DNA of 27,253 bases from Litorivivens sp041625495 (GTDB lineage: Bacteria; Pseudomonadota; Gammaproteobacteria; Pseudomonadales; Spongiibacteraceae): the NCBI RefSeq assembly GCF_041625495.1, contig NZ_JBFJTH010000037.1:1-27253 (forward strand), given 5' to 3'. The number at the start of each line of letters is the position of its first letter. Within the stretch, counting starts at the first letter, position 1. The notes below the pieces were generated by a model, which ran no database searches, was not told where the DNA came from, and was given only the letters and a program-made list of their open reading frames with translations. A program made the translations under genes and the position numbers. Of this stretch, positions 6,739 to 14,109 are shown one piece after another.

Positions 6739-7594
6739 ACAGCAGCGGCAGTTTCAGGAGAAACTGCACGATGGCTGGGCACAGACCTTTGGCATCAAGA
6801 ACGTCCTCTTTGAAAACAAGACCGAACACCAGCATCTCATCATATTTGAGTCGGTGAGCTTTGGTCGCGTTATGGCGCTGGATGGCATCATCCAGACGAC
6901 CGAGCACGACGAGTTTATCTACCACGAGATGCTGGCCCACGTCCCACTTTTCGCCCACGGCGAGGCAAAGGATGTGCTGATCATCGGCGGCGGTGACGGT
7001 GGCCTGCTGCGTGAAGTGCTAAAGCACGACAGCGTAGCTCACTGCACCCAAGTTGAAATTGATCAGGCGGTTATTGATATGTGCGTTGAGTACCTGCCGA
7101 ATCATTCGGCAGGCGCTTACGACAATCCGCGCGCCAACATTGTGATCGATGACGGCATCAATTACGTGAAAAACTGCGACCGGCAGTTTGATGTAATTCT
7201 GTCCGACAGCACCGATCCCATTGGCCCCGGGGAGGTTCTGTTTACCAGCCCGTTTTATGAAGGCATCAAGCGCTGCCTGAAACCCGGTGGCATTTTTGCC
7301 GCGCAGAACGGCGTCAGCTTCATGCAACAGGACGAGGTCACCACCACGAAGAAGCGTCTGTCTCCCTATTTTGAAGACACACACTTTTACACCGCGGCGG
7401 TACCAACCTACGTGGGCGGTGTTATGACCTTTGCCTGGGCGAGCGACAATACCAACGCGCGCCACCAAACTGTGGAAACGCTAGCCGCACGCTACACCGA
7501 AAGCGGCATTAGAACGCGTTACTACAATCCTGGAGTTCATGCCGGATGTTTTGGTCTACCGCAATACGTGGTAGACGCCATCAACAACGCCTGA
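6731..7594 (+). CDS. speE: spermidine synthase (polyamine aminopropyltransferase)
   Basis: SpeE transfers the aminopropyl group from decarboxylated SAM to putrescine, giving spermidine. The 287-residue protein shows the N-terminal beta domain (ESVSFGRVMALDGIIQTTEHDEFIYHEM), the nucleotide motif IIGGGDGGLLRE, the acidic VEIDQAVI and the catalytic loop LSDSTDPIGP, all typical of spermidine synthases. The frame stays open about 50 codons further upstream inside speD, but homology begins at MAEQQRQF. The ATG at 6731 has GGAGGA-like bases just before it and overlaps the speD stop. In E. coli the order is speE-speD; here it is reversed. Confidence 0.98.
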   Translation: MAEQQRQFQEKLHDGWAQTFGIKNVLFENKTEHQHLIIFESVSFGRVMALDGIIQTTEHDEFIYHEMLAHVPLFAHGEAKDVLIIGGGDGGLLREVLKHDSVAHCTQVEIDQAVIDMCVEYLPNHSAGAYDNPRANIVIDDGINYVKNCDRQFDVILSDSTDPIGPGEVLFTSPFYEGIKRCLKPGGIFAAQNGVSFMQQDEVTTTKKRLSPYFEDTHFYTAAVPTYVGGVMTFAWASDNTNARHQTVETLAARYTESGIRTRYYNPGVHAGCFGLPQYVVDAINNA

Positions 7595-7599
7595 ACCGC

Positions 7600-7624
7600 G
7601 TTTCGCCTGCCATGCAGGCGAAAC
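7600..7624. terminator. hairpin between convergent speE and VOC genes
   Basis: A perfect 11-bp inverted repeat (GTTTCGCCTGC and its complement) has a 3-base loop, CAT, and starts 6 bases after the speE stop. There is no strong T run on either side. It may terminate both converging transcripts or protect the speE mRNA end. Confidence 0.6.
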
Positions 7625-7634
7625 ACCTCCCTCT

Positions 7635-8054
7635 TCACTCTCGCTTGAACACCTGTCCGCTAATAGGCGGATGATAGATGATCTGTACGGTATTGCCGTC
7701 AGGGTCCAGACAGTAGAAACTGCGCGCGCCATCGCGATGAGTGCGCGGTTCTGACAATGTCTTTACGCCCTGCGCTTTCAGGAATGCAAACCAGGCATCT
7801 ACCTCTTCCATCTCATCAATGATAAAGCCGATATGATCCAGACGCTGGGTGGCAGGGTCACGTTCACCGCCTTTGTAGCGATGCAGAGCGAGATTGTCGT
7901 TACCCGAACACAGGTAGCTATTGTCTTCGTCCGGCTGCCACTCCAGTGCCATTCCCATCAGCTCCTGATAGAAATGCAGCGTTTCTTCATAGCGCGCAAC
8001 AAACAACGCTACATGGCGCAGCCCTGCGGTAGGCCGAGGACGCGAGGGCTTCAT
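7635..8054 (-). CDS. VOC-superfamily (glyoxalase-like) protein
   Basis: This 139-residue protein has the paired beta-alpha-beta-beta-beta modules of the vicinal oxygen chelate family: RHVALFV with H14 at the start of module 1, LDHIGF with H74 opening module 2, and the family hallmark DPDGNTVQIIYHP near 117-129. In most metal-dependent members the last motif carries Glu (NTVEI); here that position is Gln124. Metal binding may therefore be altered, or the protein may act by binding rather than catalysis. The substrate is unknown. The start codon overlaps the stop of the OsmC gene by one base (TGATG), so the two are translated together, suggesting a shared detoxification role. Confidence 0.93.
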   Translation of the reverse strand: MKPSRPRPTAGLRHVALFVARYEETLHFYQELMGMALEWQPDEDNSYLCSGNDNLALHRYKGGERDPATQRLDHIGFIIDEMEEVDAWFAFLKAQGVKTLSEPRTHRDGARSFYCLDPDGNTVQIIYHPPISGQVFKRE

Positions 8055-8470
8055 CAGGCTACGATCTCGTAACTGTGGGTCACTTCAACACCCGCCTTTT
8101 CCATCATAATGGAGGCAGAACAATACTTCTCAGCTGACATTGCCACCGCGCGCTTCACGATAGACTCTTTCAGATCGGTACCGCTCACCTTGAAAGTCAT
8201 ATGAATTTTGGTGAATACGGCTGGAACCGCGTCAGCGCGCTCGGCCTGAATACTCGCCTCACAGCCGGTGACCGCCTGACGAGATTTTTGCAAGATGGTA
8301 ACCACGTCAAACGAGGCGCATCCACCCATACCCATAATCAACATTTCCATCGGGCGCGGCCCTAGGTCGCGACCACCCAGATCCGGCGGGCCATCCATAA
8401 CAACCTTGTGGCCGGTGCCTGATGTTGCTTCAAAACTGACTCCATCTACCCACTTGACCGTGGCTTCCAT
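8054..8470 (-). CDS. OsmC-family protein, YhfA-type
   Basis: This 138-residue OsmC/Ohr-superfamily protein has the two conserved cysteines, in GGCASFDVV (about residue 51) and EKYCSAS (about residue 116), that form the peroxidatic centre in reductases of this family. Along its whole length it resembles E. coli YhfA (ATVKWVDG at the start, SPMEM-like PRPMEM, THSYE at the end). YhfA-type proteins have no well-established substrate; hydroperoxide reduction is the family inference. The start is the ATG at 8470; a GTG one codon earlier is also open. It is divergent from crp, the same pairing as yhfA/crp in E. coli and the vfr neighbour in Pseudomonas. It is the first gene of an operon with the VOC protein. 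Confidence 0.94.
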   Translation of the reverse strand: MEATVKWVDGVSFEATSGTGHKVVMDGPPDLGGRDLGPRPMEMLIMGMGGCASFDVVTILQKSRQAVTGCEASIQAERADAVPAVFTKIHMTFKVSGTDLKESIVKRAVAMSAEKYCSASIMMEKAGVEVTHSYEIVA

Positions 8471-8609
8471 CACATCTACCTACTACCAGTTTTTTGAGAA
8501 CCGCATCCTACCACATGCACCCCGACGGTCGCAGGGGTCGCCATTACCGGTTTCACACGGCATAATACGCCGCATTAGCTCTATAAGATTTCACAAACGA
8601 GGATCTACT

Positions 8610-9242
8610 GTGATCAGTGCCCCCAAGCCAGCGATTCCAAACCTGGATGGTTTTTTAAGCCATTGCCGGCGCCGCCGCTACCCCGCCAAAAGCACCATCA
8701 TTTACGCGGGCGACGACAGCGATGCACTGTACTTCATCATTGAAGGCTCTGTGACGGTTTTGATCGAAGACGATGAAGGCCGGGAAATGATTGTCGCCTA
8801 CCTGAACAAAGGTGACTTTTTCGGGGAAATGGGCGTCTTCGACAACGAGGAAACCCGCAGCGCATGGGTAAAGACCAAAACCGAATGTGAAGTGGCGGAA
8901 ATCAGCTACAGCAAATTTCAGGAATTGCGCGAACAATACCCGGAAGTCTTGTTCGCGCTTGGCACCCAAATGGCCAAGCGCCTGCGCCAGACCACTCGCA
9001 AGGTCGGCGATCTCGCCTTTCTGGATGTCACCGGCCGCGTCGCACGCACCCTGCTGGATTTGTGCAACCAACCAGACGCCATGACTCACCCCGATGGCAT
9101 GCAGATCAAAATCACGCGCCAGGAAATTGGCCGTATCGTGGGTTGTTCGCGAGAGATGGTTGGTCGCGTTCTGAAGACTTTAGAAGAACAGGGCTTGGTT
9201 TCGGTGAAAGGCAAAACAATGGTGGTGTTTGGCACCCGATAA
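8610..9242 (+). CDS. crp: cAMP receptor protein, Crp/Vfr type
   Basis: This 210-residue global regulator binds cAMP and DNA as a dimer. The N-terminal cyclic-nucleotide domain has the phosphate cassette GEMGVFDNEETRSAW with E73, R83 and S84, matching E. coli Crp E72, R82 and S83. The long dimer helix follows (RLRQTTRKVGDLAF), then a winged helix-turn-helix with IVGCSREMVGRVLK, the DNA-reading helix. It closely resembles Pseudomonas Vfr, which controls virulence, type IV pili and quorum sensing. The start is the GTG at 8610, with GAGG 7 bases upstream; the frame is open far upstream through the OsmC gene but without homology. A hairpin follows the gene at 9258-9293. I see no full Crp site in its own upstream region. 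Confidence 0.97.
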   Translation: MISAPKPAIPNLDGFLSHCRRRRYPAKSTIIYAGDDSDALYFIIEGSVTVLIEDDEGREMIVAYLNKGDFFGEMGVFDNEETRSAWVKTKTECEVAEISYSKFQELREQYPEVLFALGTQMAKRLRQTTRKVGDLAFLDVTGRVARTLLDLCNQPDAMTHPDGMQIKITRQEIGRIVGCSREMVGRVLKTLEEQGLVSVKGKTMVVFGTR

Positions 9243-9257
9243 ACCGACTTCGATTAA

Positions 9258-9293
9258 GGGGCAGCTTTTACCAGCGCAGCTGGTGCCTGCCCC
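9258..9293. terminator. nested hairpin between convergent crp and trpC
   Basis: The outer stem GGGGCAG/CTGCCCC (9258-9264 with 9287-9293) encloses an inner stem ACCAGC/GCTGGT (9270-9275 with 9279-9284) with loop GCA. It lies 15 bases after the crp stop and 40 bases from the end of trpC. No clean T tract follows. It probably acts as a shared terminator or transcript-end structure. Confidence 0.55.
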
Positions 9294-9332
9294 CCAGCCC
9301 TAGTCCCCGTCGCAGCTAACAAACGAAACCCC

Positions 9333-10127
9333 TCAGAAAAACAACTCTGCCAGTTTCTGCCCCGGCTCTTCAGCGCGCATAAACGCCTCACCTACCAGAA
9401 ACGCGTTCACACCTCGTTCACGCATCGCGGCGACATCCGCTGGCGTATGAATAGCGCTTTCGGTAACCACAATCCGGTCATCGCCAATCTTATCGAGCAG
9501 ACGAAAAGTATTGTCCAGCGATGTTTCAAAGTTGTGCAGATTGCGGTTATTGATGCCAACCAGCTTTGCGCCCAAAGGCAAAGCCCGCATCAACTCGGCT
9601 TCGTCGTGTACCTCAATCAATACATCCAACCCCAGCGACAGGGCAGTGTCATACAACTCACGCATTGTTGCATCGTCCAACGCCGCAACGATCAACAAAA
9701 TGCAGTCAGCCCCAATAGCGCGTGCTTCAACCACCTGATAGGGGTCGACCATAAAATCTTTGCGAATCACCGGCAGCGAACAGGCAGCGCGGGCTTGCTG
9801 TAAATAGGCATCTGCGCCCTGAAAGAAATCCACATCGGTCAATACCGACAGACAGGCAGCCCCACCCTGCGCATAGCTACGAGCAATCTCAGCCGGATGA
9901 AAATTCTCGCGAATCACACCTTTGGAGGGCGATGCTTTTTTCACTTCAGCAATTACTGCCGACTGCCCTGCACTGAGCTTAGCCTCAATAGCGGAAACAA
10001 ACCCTCGCACCGGCGACGCATCCTGAGCGCGCTCGCGCAGAGATTCCAGCGATGTATTCGCCGAGCGCTCGGCCACCTCTTGCAGTTTACGATCGAGAAT
10101 CTTCTTTAAAACCGTCGGCGTAGCCAT
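9333..10127 (-). CDS. trpC: indole-3-glycerol phosphate synthase
   Basis: TrpC closes the indole ring: it decarboxylates and cyclises CdRP to indole-3-glycerol phosphate, the fourth step of tryptophan synthesis. The 264-residue TIM barrel shows VIAEVKKASPSKG with the catalytic lysine near residues 62-66, LPVIRKDFMVDPYQV near 120, VGINNRNL near 190 and VTESAIHTPADV near 222. It is monofunctional; there is no fused TrpF domain. Its ATG overlaps the trpD stop by one base (TAATG). It is the last gene of the trpEGDC operon, and trpF, trpB and trpA are not in the window, as in pseudomonads. Confidence 0.98.
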   Translation of the reverse strand: MATPTVLKKILDRKLQEVAERSANTSLESLRERAQDASPVRGFVSAIEAKLSAGQSAVIAEVKKASPSKGVIRENFHPAEIARSYAQGGAACLSVLTDVDFFQGADAYLQQARAACSLPVIRKDFMVDPYQVVEARAIGADCILLIVAALDDATMRELYDTALSLGLDVLIEVHDEAELMRALPLGAKLVGINNRNLHNFETSLDNTFRLLDKIGDDRIVVTESAIHTPADVAAMRERGVNAFLVGEAFMRAEEPGQKLAELFF

Positions 10128-11167
10128 TACTTGAAACCTTGTGAAAATTTCGCAAGCTGCTGCATTTTCTCCAGCGCAGCACCACTGGTGATCGCGGCGC
10201 GTGCCTGTTCAACGCCCGCCTTGATAGAGCCTGCTTTACCCGCCACGTAGAGGGCCGCACCGGCGTTAAGCGCCACCATGTCGGCAGCTTTGTGCGCAAT
10301 TTCACTGCCACTTTCAGCAACGGTAAACGCTTCTCGGATCAATTGCAGCGAGGCACTGCTGTCAGCAACATCCAGCCCCACCAAGCTCTGGCTTTTGAGC
10401 CCGCAATCTTCCGGGGTAATCCGGTACTCGCTGATTTCACCACCTTTCAGCTCCGCCACGATGGTTGGTGCTGCCAGACTGATCTCATCCAGGCCATCAG
10501 TAGCATGAACCACCAGCACATGCTCGGCGCCCAGGCGTTTGAGGACTTCGGCCAGAGGACGGCACAACTCAGCGGAAAACACACCGAGCACTATGCGAGT
10601 TACGCCGGCGGGATTCGTAAGCGGGCCAAGAATATTAAAAATAGTACGCTGGGCGATTTCCTTGCGTGGGCCAATGGCGTGCTTCATGGCACTGTGATGA
10701 TTGACCGCAAACATAAAGCCCACACCCACTTCACGTATGCAGCGCTGCACCTGATCCGCACTCAAAGCGAGATTGATACCGGCACTTTCCAGCAGGTCTG
10801 CACTGCCGCTTTTGGATGACACTGAACGATTGCCGTGCTTGGCCACCACCGCGCCGGCGGCTGCCGCGACGAAGGTACTGGCAGAAGATACATTGAACAG
10901 ATTGGCCCCATCACCGCCGGTACCGACGATATCAACCACATGGTCGAGCCCTGACACGTCGACCGGCGTGACCAGCTCACGCATGACTCGGGCGGCACCT
11001 TCAATCTCGTCGATGCTTTCACTCTTCATTCTCAGCGCAACAAGAAAAGCGCCGATCTGGGCGTCAGTGCACTGGCCGGTCATGATATCGCGCATCACAT
11101 CGGCCATTTCATCGGTGTTAAGGCTCAAGTGCTGAATGGCGCGACCGAGCGCTGTTTTGATATCCAT
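10127..11167 (-). CDS. trpD: anthranilate phosphoribosyltransferase
   Basis: TrpD joins anthranilate and PRPP to give phosphoribosyl-anthranilate. The 346-residue protein has the helical N-terminal domain, the PRPP-binding loop VDIVGTGGDGANLFNVS near residues 80-96, KHGNRSVSSKSGSADLLE near 110, the anthranilate-contact region FMFAVNHHSAMKHA near 150 and NILGPLTNPAG near 180. A GAGG ribosome site lies 8 bases upstream, and the gap from trpG is 10 bases. It is a stand-alone transferase, not fused to TrpG as in enterobacteria. Confidence 0.98.
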   Translation of the reverse strand: MDIKTALGRAIQHLSLNTDEMADVMRDIMTGQCTDAQIGAFLVALRMKSESIDEIEGAARVMRELVTPVDVSGLDHVVDIVGTGGDGANLFNVSSASTFVAAAAGAVVAKHGNRSVSSKSGSADLLESAGINLALSADQVQRCIREVGVGFMFAVNHHSAMKHAIGPRKEIAQRTIFNILGPLTNPAGVTRIVLGVFSAELCRPLAEVLKRLGAEHVLVVHATDGLDEISLAAPTIVAELKGGEISEYRITPEDCGLKSQSLVGLDVADSSASLQLIREAFTVAESGSEIAHKAADMVALNAGAALYVAGKAGSIKAGVEQARAAITSGAALEKMQQLAKFSQGFK

Positions 11168-11177
11168 TTTATTGTCC

Positions 11178-11756
11178 TCAGCGTTTCAGAAAATTGGCCA
11201 GCATCGCGTGGCCTTCTTCGCTCAGAATCGATTCGGGGTGAAACTGCACACCCTCGACATCCAGAGTTTTGTGGCGCAGCCCCATGATTTCATCCATTTC
11301 ACCACTGTCTGTCTGGGTCCAGGCAGTGATCTCCAGGCAATCCGGTAGGCTATCTTTCTCGACAACCAGAGAATGGTAGCGCGTAGCAATTAAGGGATTC
11401 TTCAGCCCCTCAAAGACCCCCTTACCCAAGTGGTAGATAGGCGAGGTTTTTCCGTGCATTACCTGACGCGCCCGCACTACTTTGCCGCCGAATACCTGCC
11501 CGAGACTCTGATGCCCAAGGCAGATGCCCAGAATGGGAATTTCTCCGGCCAGTGCCTGAATAGCAGCCATGGAGATACCCGCCTCGTTCGGCGTGCACGG
11601 ACCGGGTGATACCACAATGCGCTCTGGCTTCAAGGCGCGGATATCGTCCACACTGACCTCATCATTGCGCACCACTTTTACCTCAGCTTTCAATTCACCG
11701 AGATACTGCACGATGTTGTAGGTAAAGGAGTCGTAATTATCGATCATCAACAACAT
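11178..11756 (-). CDS. trpG: anthranilate synthase glutamine amidotransferase subunit
   Basis: This 192-residue class I amidotransferase releases ammonia from glutamine for TrpE. It begins MLLMIDNYDSFTYN, as in Pseudomonas TrpG. The nucleophile Cys is in GICLGHQSLGQVFGG near residue 79, and the His/Glu pair is in VQFHPESILS near 170. The frame is open for 18 more codons inside trpE, but the family start and the GAGGGAG ribosome site place it at 11756. One base separates it from the trpE stop (TAA-C-ATG), so the two subunits are probably made in step. It could also serve folate synthesis as an amphibolic PabA, which the sequence cannot decide. Confidence 0.97.
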   Translation of the reverse strand: MLLMIDNYDSFTYNIVQYLGELKAEVKVVRNDEVSVDDIRALKPERIVVSPGPCTPNEAGISMAAIQALAGEIPILGICLGHQSLGQVFGGKVVRARQVMHGKTSPIYHLGKGVFEGLKNPLIATRYHSLVVEKDSLPDCLEITAWTQTDSGEMDEIMGLRHKTLDVEGVQFHPESILSEEGHAMLANFLKR

Positions 11757-11757
11757 G

Positions 11758-13254
11758 TTACTGATCTCCCTCACTGCGACCGCTGCCATCCAGCACCATC
11801 GCCGCTGCACGGAACATCGCTCGCGCCTTGTTCATGGTCTCCTTCCATTCAAGCCGTGGCACCGAATCAGCGACGATACCGCCACCGGCCTGAACGTATA
11901 GACGGTTGTTTTTGATGACCGCAGTACGAATCGCAATCGCGGTATCCATATTGCCGTTGAATCCGATATAGCCCACAGCGCCACCATAAACACCGCGCTT
12001 GACCGGCTCGAGCTCGTCAATAATTTCCATGGCTCTCACTTTCGGCGCACCACTTAAGGTACCTGCCGGCAAACTGGCGCGTAATACATCCATGGCACTG
12101 AGCCCATCTTTCAACTGGCCAGTCACATTGGACACGATATGCATCACATGGGAGTAGCGCTCCACCACCATCTGATCCGTCACTACGACACTGCCAGTTT
12201 CAGCGACTCGGCCCACATCATTGCGCCCCAGATCGATCAGCATCAGGTGCTCTGCAATTTCCTTGGGATCAGCCAGCAGTTCTTCTTCCATCGCCCGGTC
12301 TTCTGCCTCGGTGTGTCCGCGTCGACGGGTACCGGCGATGGGGCGCAGCGTGATTTCACCGTGCTCGACCCGCGCCAGGATCTCCGGACTTGAACCCACG
12401 ATATGAAAGTCGTCTAGATCCAGATAAAACATGTAGGGCGAAGGATTAAGTCGACGCAAAGCCCGATACAAATTGATCGGCTCGGCATCAAATGGGGTAG
12501 ACAGTCGCTGCGACGGCACCACCTGCATTACATCCCCGGCAAGCGTGTATTGCTTGACCCGCTCAACCATCGCACTGTAGCCAGCTTCACCCACTTCGGA
12601 TTCAAAAGCGGACTCCGGTAGTTCGCCCGGCACGGTGGCTGGTCGCGGCAGCTCCGGTGCCGGCCCGGCCATCAGCGTTTCAAGCTGATCCAGCCGCGCC
12701 TGCGCCGCAGCGTAGGCATCGTTGTCTTCGGGGTTGGCGTGCACGATCAGGGTAATGACACCGGCGAGGTTGTCGAACACCACCACTTCGTCGGAGACCA
12801 TAAGCAGAATATCGGGGTTGCCGAGCTTGTCTGGCGGACAGCTGGCCGCCAGTTTCTTCTCAACATAGCGCACAGTGTCATAGCCGAAATAACCAACCAG
12901 CCCGCCATTGAAAGCCGGCAGGCTGTCCAGGTCCGGCGCCCGATAACGGGCTTGAAACTGTTCTACAAAGGCCAGCGGATCGTCGCTGTGCAGAGATTCT
13001 ATTTCGCGTCCGCCCTCGGTAACGACAATTTTATTGCCGAACGCGGTAAGTACGGTATCGGCCTGCAGGCCAATAATGGAGTAACGCCCCCATTTTTCGC
13101 CCCCTTCCACCGATTCAAACAGGTAGCTGTAGGGGCCACGAGCAAGTTTCAGATAGGCGCTAAGGGGGGTATCAAGGTCGGCCAGCACATCGCGGTAAAC
13201 CGGAATACGGTTATAGGGCTGCTGGGCCAGTTCGGCAAATTGTTCGGGAGTCAC
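11758..13254 (-). CDS. trpE: anthranilate synthase component I
   Basis: TrpE converts chorismate and ammonia to anthranilate, the committed and feedback-inhibited step. The 498-residue protein shows the tryptophan-binding segment SYLFESVEGGEKWGRYSIIG near residues 45-60. Its chorismate-binding C-terminal half contains PIAGTRRRG, DLGRNDVGRVA, GTLSGAPKVRAMEIIDELEP and QAGGGIVADSVP. The ESV serine corresponds to the feedback-site serine of other TrpE proteins. The start is taken as the GTG at 13254, because GAAGGAAA lies 6 bases upstream and the N-terminus then aligns with Pseudomonas TrpE; a TTG at 13269 would add five residues and has no ribosome site. Upstream lies a 150-base leader with an apparent Trp-codon leader peptide. 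Confidence 0.96.
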   Translation of the reverse strand: MTPEQFAELAQQPYNRIPVYRDVLADLDTPLSAYLKLARGPYSYLFESVEGGEKWGRYSIIGLQADTVLTAFGNKIVVTEGGREIESLHSDDPLAFVEQFQARYRAPDLDSLPAFNGGLVGYFGYDTVRYVEKKLAASCPPDKLGNPDILLMVSDEVVVFDNLAGVITLIVHANPEDNDAYAAAQARLDQLETLMAGPAPELPRPATVPGELPESAFESEVGEAGYSAMVERVKQYTLAGDVMQVVPSQRLSTPFDAEPINLYRALRRLNPSPYMFYLDLDDFHIVGSSPEILARVEHGEITLRPIAGTRRRGHTEAEDRAMEEELLADPKEIAEHLMLIDLGRNDVGRVAETGSVVVTDQMVVERYSHVMHIVSNVTGQLKDGLSAMDVLRASLPAGTLSGAPKVRAMEIIDELEPVKRGVYGGAVGYIGFNGNMDTAIAIRTAVIKNNRLYVQAGGGIVADSVPRLEWKETMNKARAMFRAAAMVLDGSGRSEGDQ

Positions 13255-13267
13255 AGGGCTTTCCTTC

Positions 13268-13380
13268 AAAAACGGTGAATAACGATGTTTGGGGCGTGCT
13301 AACGCGAACGCAGGGGCCTACCATCGCCATCGGCGGGTATCAGATTGCAGCGCTGGCTGAGCGGAGCAGATCACCGTTTT
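13268..13380 (-). promoter_or_regulatory. probable trp attenuator region
   Basis: Within the trpE leader transcript, a perfect 10-bp inverted repeat (AAAACGGTGA at 13380-13371 and TCACCGTTTT at 13278-13269, minus strand) flanks the leader peptide, and the second arm ends in five T. Inside, TACC-CGCC-GAT-GGCG-AT-GGTA folds over the Trp codons, and CGATG in that hairpin can instead pair with CATCG near 13285. These are candidate competing structures. The terminator stem has a large loop and I cannot fold it quantitatively, so the mechanism is inferred. Confidence 0.5.
13318..13374 (-). CDS. trpL: trp leader peptide
   Basis: An 18-codon frame starts at GTG, with GGAG 6 bases upstream, and reads MICSAQPALQSDTRRWRW before TAG. 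Tryptophan is rare, yet two of the last three codons are TGG (13329-13327 and 13323-13321), just before the stop, and no other strong function is apparent. It begins about 30 bases after the predicted sigma-70 start and ends 63 bases before trpE. In trp attenuation, a ribosome stalled at such codons when charged tRNA-Trp is scarce prevents terminator formation. The assignment rests on position, ribosome site and codon content; it has not been compared with other genomes. Confidence 0.72.
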   Translation of the reverse strand: MICSAQPALQSDTRRWRW

Positions 13381-13410
13381 CTCCAGATGAAAGGATAATT
13401 TCAAAAACGC

Positions 13411-13438
13411 ATTCTACCCCAGCCACCGGCTTTGTAAA
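13411..13438 (-). promoter_or_regulatory. sigma-70 promoter of the trpLEGDC operon
   Basis: On the minus strand TTTACA-N16-TAGAAT matches both consensus boxes well. The predicted start near 13404 gives a leader of about 150 bases before trpE. It stands back to back with the DUF488 promoter, the two -35 boxes being 9 bases apart. I see no TrpR-like operator. Confidence 0.7.
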
Positions 13439-13447
13439 ACAGCGGAT

Positions 13448-13476
13448 TTGCCGGTGTAGAGCGCGCTCGCTACACT
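13448..13476 (+). promoter_or_regulatory. sigma-70 promoter of the DUF488 gene
   Basis: TTGCCG-N17-TACACT gives ideal spacing, with a predicted start near 13483, about 23 bases before the ATG at 13506. It diverges from the trp promoter, so the two could influence each other's activity. Confidence 0.55.
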
Positions 13477-13505
13477 GGCCGCGAAATTCGAAAAGCGGAT
13501 ATCCC

Positions 13506-14093
13506 ATGGCTGCCCTGTTCAGTATCGGCTACGCCACCAAACCCATCGAGACCTTCCTCGAACAACTGCGAAACCACCAGATCACGGTCATTGCTGACGT
13601 GCGTTCTGTGCCCTACAGCAAGGCTTTTCACGATTACCACCGCGAAAACCTGATTCAGCATTTGCGCGCAGCAGACATCCGCTATGTGTATCTGGGCGAA
13701 GAGCTCGGCCCACGCTCTCCCTGCGATGCACACTATGAAAAGGGGCAGGTGCAGTTTGACCGACTGCAGCGTTCGGAGCGGTTTCTGAAAGGCATTGAGC
13801 GCTTGCTGAACGGGCTGAACAAGGGCTTTCGAATCGCCTTACTGTGCGCGGAAAAAGACCCGGCGGTGTGTCACCGCAGCCTGCTGATTGGCCACTATCT
13901 GCAGCGCGAACACGCCTTGAGCATTGAGCACATCAATCACGCAGGCGCGCTTGAGAGCGAAGTTGAACTGGAGCGACGATTGATGGATGAAACCGGGGTC
14001 GTACCGGATATGCTGATGGGTGAAACCGAATCCCTTGAGCAGGCCTGGCGCGAACAGAGTCGACGCTGCGCCTATCGCCGACCCGAACAATAA
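13506..14093 (+). CDS. DUF488 domain protein
   Basis: This 195-residue DUF488 protein has the family N-terminus FSIGYATKPIETFLEQL, then VIADVRSVPYSKAFHDYHREN near residues 29-48 and the hallmark LLCAEKDPAVCHRSLL near 113-128. The paired cysteines and the His/Arg resemble a small catalytic or metal site. The biochemical role of the family is not established. The start is the ATG at 13506; the frame is open for 77 more codons upstream through the trp promoter and leader, but homology begins at FSIGY. The ribosome site is poor (GCGGA). It lies between the divergent trp promoter and gph, ending 16 bases from the gph stop. Confidence 0.93.
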   Translation: MAALFSIGYATKPIETFLEQLRNHQITVIADVRSVPYSKAFHDYHRENLIQHLRAADIRYVYLGEELGPRSPCDAHYEKGQVQFDRLQRSERFLKGIERLLNGLNKGFRIALLCAEKDPAVCHRSLLIGHYLQREHALSIEHINHAGALESEVELERRLMDETGVVPDMLMGETESLEQAWREQSRRCAYRRPEQ

Positions 14094-14109
14094 TGGGGGC
14101 TGCCGCGAG

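Noticed and set aside
8545..8600. Two TTTCACA sequences upstream of crp as an autoregulatory Crp site
   Set aside because: Neither has the TGTGA partner at the required spacing, so only half-sites are present.
8295..8609. Longer crp reading frame beginning at 8295
   Set aside because: It runs antisense through the OsmC gene and has no Crp homology; the GTG at 8610 has a ribosome site and gives the standard 210-residue length.
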